A program made the position numbers and the translations under genes. DNA of 5,964 nt from Solirubrobacterales bacterium (GTDB lineage: Bacteria > Actinomycetota > Thermoleophilia > Solirubrobacterales > Solirubrobacteraceae), in NCBI GenBank assembly GCA_025964075.1, contig JAOPZQ010000249.1, positions 1 through 5,964 of the forward strand. Direction: 5' to 3'. Under the pieces are notes generated by a model. The model searched no databases. It was given only the letters and a program-made list of their open reading frames with translations, and was not told where the DNA came from. Shown here piece after piece: positions 4,835-5,964 of the stretch (position 1 is its first letter; the number at the start of each line of letters is the position of its first letter).

Positions 4835-5584
4835 ATGTGCAAGCTCGGGACCGTCCTGCTGGCCGCCGCGGCTGTGCTCGCGGGCTGCGGTAGCAGCGGG
4901 AAGTCGCAGATCAAGGTCTCGGCCGCGACGTCGCTGAAGTCGGCGTTCACGAAGTACGGCGGGACGCTCGAGGGGATGACGGCGAGCTTCTCGTTCGCCG
5001 GCTCGGACATGCTCGCCGCCCAGATCCAGCAGGGCGTGAAGCCGGACGTGTTCGCCTCCGCGAACAGCAAGCTGCCCGACCAGCTGTATGCCAAGGGCCT
5101 CGTCGAGAAGCCGGTCAGGTTCGCGACGAACCGGCTCGTCCTAGCCGTGCCGGCCGGGTCGAGCAAGGTGAAGGGCCTCGCCGACCTGACCAGGTCCGGC
5201 GTGACGATCGCGATCGGGTCGGCGACGGTGCCGATCGGCAGCTATACCCGCAAGGTCCTCACGGGCCTCCCGCCGGCGCAGAGCAAGGCGATCCTCGGCC
5301 ACGTCCGCTCGAACGAGCCCGACGTCGGCGGCGTCGTCGGGAAGCTCACGCAGGGCGCGGTCGACGCGGGCTTCGTCTACGTAACGGACGCCGACGCCGC
5401 CGCCGGCAAGATCACCGCGATCCCGCTGCCGGCGCGACTGCAACCGGACGTCGTCTACGAGGTCGCGGTCGTCAAGGGCACGAAGCACGCGAAGCAGGCG
5501 GACGCGTTCGTGTCCGGCCTCCTCACGGGCGCTGGCCGCGCCGACCTCCTCGCCGCCGGCTTCCGCCCGCCGCCGTCCGGATGA
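4835..5584 (+). CDS. modA: Molybdate ABC transporter substrate-binding lipoprotein ModA
   Basis: This 249-residue protein binds molybdate (or tungstate) outside the membrane and delivers it to ModB/ModC. The N-terminus MCKLGTVLLAAAAVLAGC is a short lipoprotein signal with lipobox LAGC, so C18 should be lipidated and anchor the protein. The mature part has the ModA pattern: VSAATSLKSAF (28-38, S33 as oxyanion ligand), FSFAGSDMLAAQIQQG (52-67, S57 as the second Ser ligand), PDVFASANSK (70-79), VLAVPAGSS (102-110), PIGSYTRKVL (133-142) and VDAGFVYVTDA (176-186, Tyr 182 as the usual Tyr ligand). Ligand assignments come from comparison with remembered E. coli ModA (S12, S39, Y170). ATG 4835 is the only start giving a good signal peptide. 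Only a weak AGG precedes it. The stop overlaps modB ATG by 4 bases. Confidence 0.95.
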   Translation: MCKLGTVLLAAAAVLAGCGSSGKSQIKVSAATSLKSAFTKYGGTLEGMTASFSFAGSDMLAAQIQQGVKPDVFASANSKLPDQLYAKGLVEKPVRFATNRLVLAVPAGSSKVKGLADLTRSGVTIAIGSATVPIGSYTRKVLTGLPPAQSKAILGHVRSNEPDVGGVVGKLTQGAVDAGFVYVTDADAAAGKITAIPLPARLQPDVVYEVAVVKGTKHAKQADAFVSGLLTGAGRADLLAAGFRPPPSG

Positions 5585-5964
5585 CCGGCTCGCGCTCGTT
5601 CCGGGCGCTGCTCTTCGCCGGACTCACACTCGCGCTGTGCTTCCTGACGGTGCCGGTCGTGGCGATCTTCGTCGACGCCGGCCCCGGCGACCTGCTGAAC
5701 GCGCTCGACGACTCGTCCTCGACCGACGCGCTCCGCCTGTCGCTCGAGACGACGTCGATCGCGATGGCGATCGTCGTCGCGGTGGGGACCCCGGCCGCCT
5801 ACGCGCTCGCGACGCGCCGGTTCCGCGGCAAGGCGCTGGTCACGACGCTGCTCGAGCTGCCGATCGTGCTGCCGCCGGCCGCCGCGGGCATCGGCCTGCT
5901 GGCCGCCCTGGGGCCCAAGGGCCTGTTCGGCGCCGCGCTCGACGGCGCCGGGATCCACCTGGTG
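5581..5964 (+). CDS. modB: Molybdate ABC transporter permease ModB, N-terminal 128 residues (runs off the window)
   Basis: The reading frame opens at ATG 5581 in the ATGA overlap with the modA stop and continues without a stop to the window edge. The visible part has a first membrane helix at about residues 9-31, a periplasmic loop rich in Asp and Ser, then LRLSLETTSIAMAIVVAVG beginning the permease core. ELPIVLPPAAAGIGLL (92-107), followed by LGPKGLFG, is the characteristic ModB region after the second core helix. ModB forms the membrane channel for molybdate with the ATPase ModC. Roughly half of the usual length (about 220-270 residues) is present; the cytoplasmic EAA-like coupling loop would lie beyond the edge. 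Coupling by overlapping stop and start makes modA-modB one operon, with modC expected next. Confidence 0.93.
   Translation, partial: MTGSRSFRALLFAGLTLALCFLTVPVVAIFVDAGPGDLLNALDDSSSTDALRLSLETTSIAMAIVVAVGTPAAYALATRRFRGKALVTTLLELPIVLPPAAAGIGLLAALGPKGLFGAALDGAGIHLV

Noticed and set aside
5455..5958. Minus-strand open frame opposite the end of modA and modB
   Set aside because: Its Arg/Asp/Glu-rich product has no recognisable domain and lies opposite two clear transporter genes.
1..5964. Possible undescribed defence, mobile or phage-related system
   Set aside because: Every substantial frame with protein-like composition belongs to a recognisable family, gene spacing is tight, and no integrase, transposase, repeat array or defence-type domain was seen.

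Overview
The window is very GC-rich (roughly 70% by eye, with strong G/C preference at third codon positions) and tightly packed. It reads like the chromosome of a high-GC actinobacterium. A DUF3052 protein, a Nur-like Fur regulator and start codons lying 6-7 bases after TANNNT boxes (as in leaderless transcripts) all fit that. A deep-branching class such as Thermoleophilia is a guess from overall style and cannot be shown here. No mobile element, CRISPR array, tRNA or rRNA was seen.

Layout: bases 3-89 are the last 28 codons of a probable S53 (sedolisin) peptidase. A 41-base nested inverted repeat follows, and its inner part (103-119) is a clear Fur-family operator. Next come a NiCoT nickel/cobalt permease (138-1208) and, 4 bases later, a Fur-family regulator (1213-1668) that resembles the nickel regulator Nur. 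Together they look like a self-regulated metal-uptake unit. dinB (DNA polymerase IV, 1705-2751) follows on the same strand. It converges with a thioredoxin-TPR protein of CnoX/YbbN type (3488-2748, minus strand). Their stop codons overlap at the centre of a 39-base palindrome that looks like a shared terminator.

A 63-base divergent promoter region separates the thioredoxin gene from an alpha/beta-hydrolase fold gene (3552-4391). That gene overlaps a DUF3052 gene (4388-4798) by 4 bases. The window ends in a molybdate ABC transporter operon: modA (4835-5584), preceded by a 21-base palindrome at the promoter, and modB (5581 onward), which runs off the edge. modC is expected beyond it.

The gene content is mostly ordinary housekeeping and metal-cofactor supply. 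I see no convincing new multi-gene system. The points most worth a second look are the convergent-stop palindrome, the altered metal site of the Nur-like regulator together with its operator, the hydrolase without the usual catalytic histidine, and the modA promoter palindrome.
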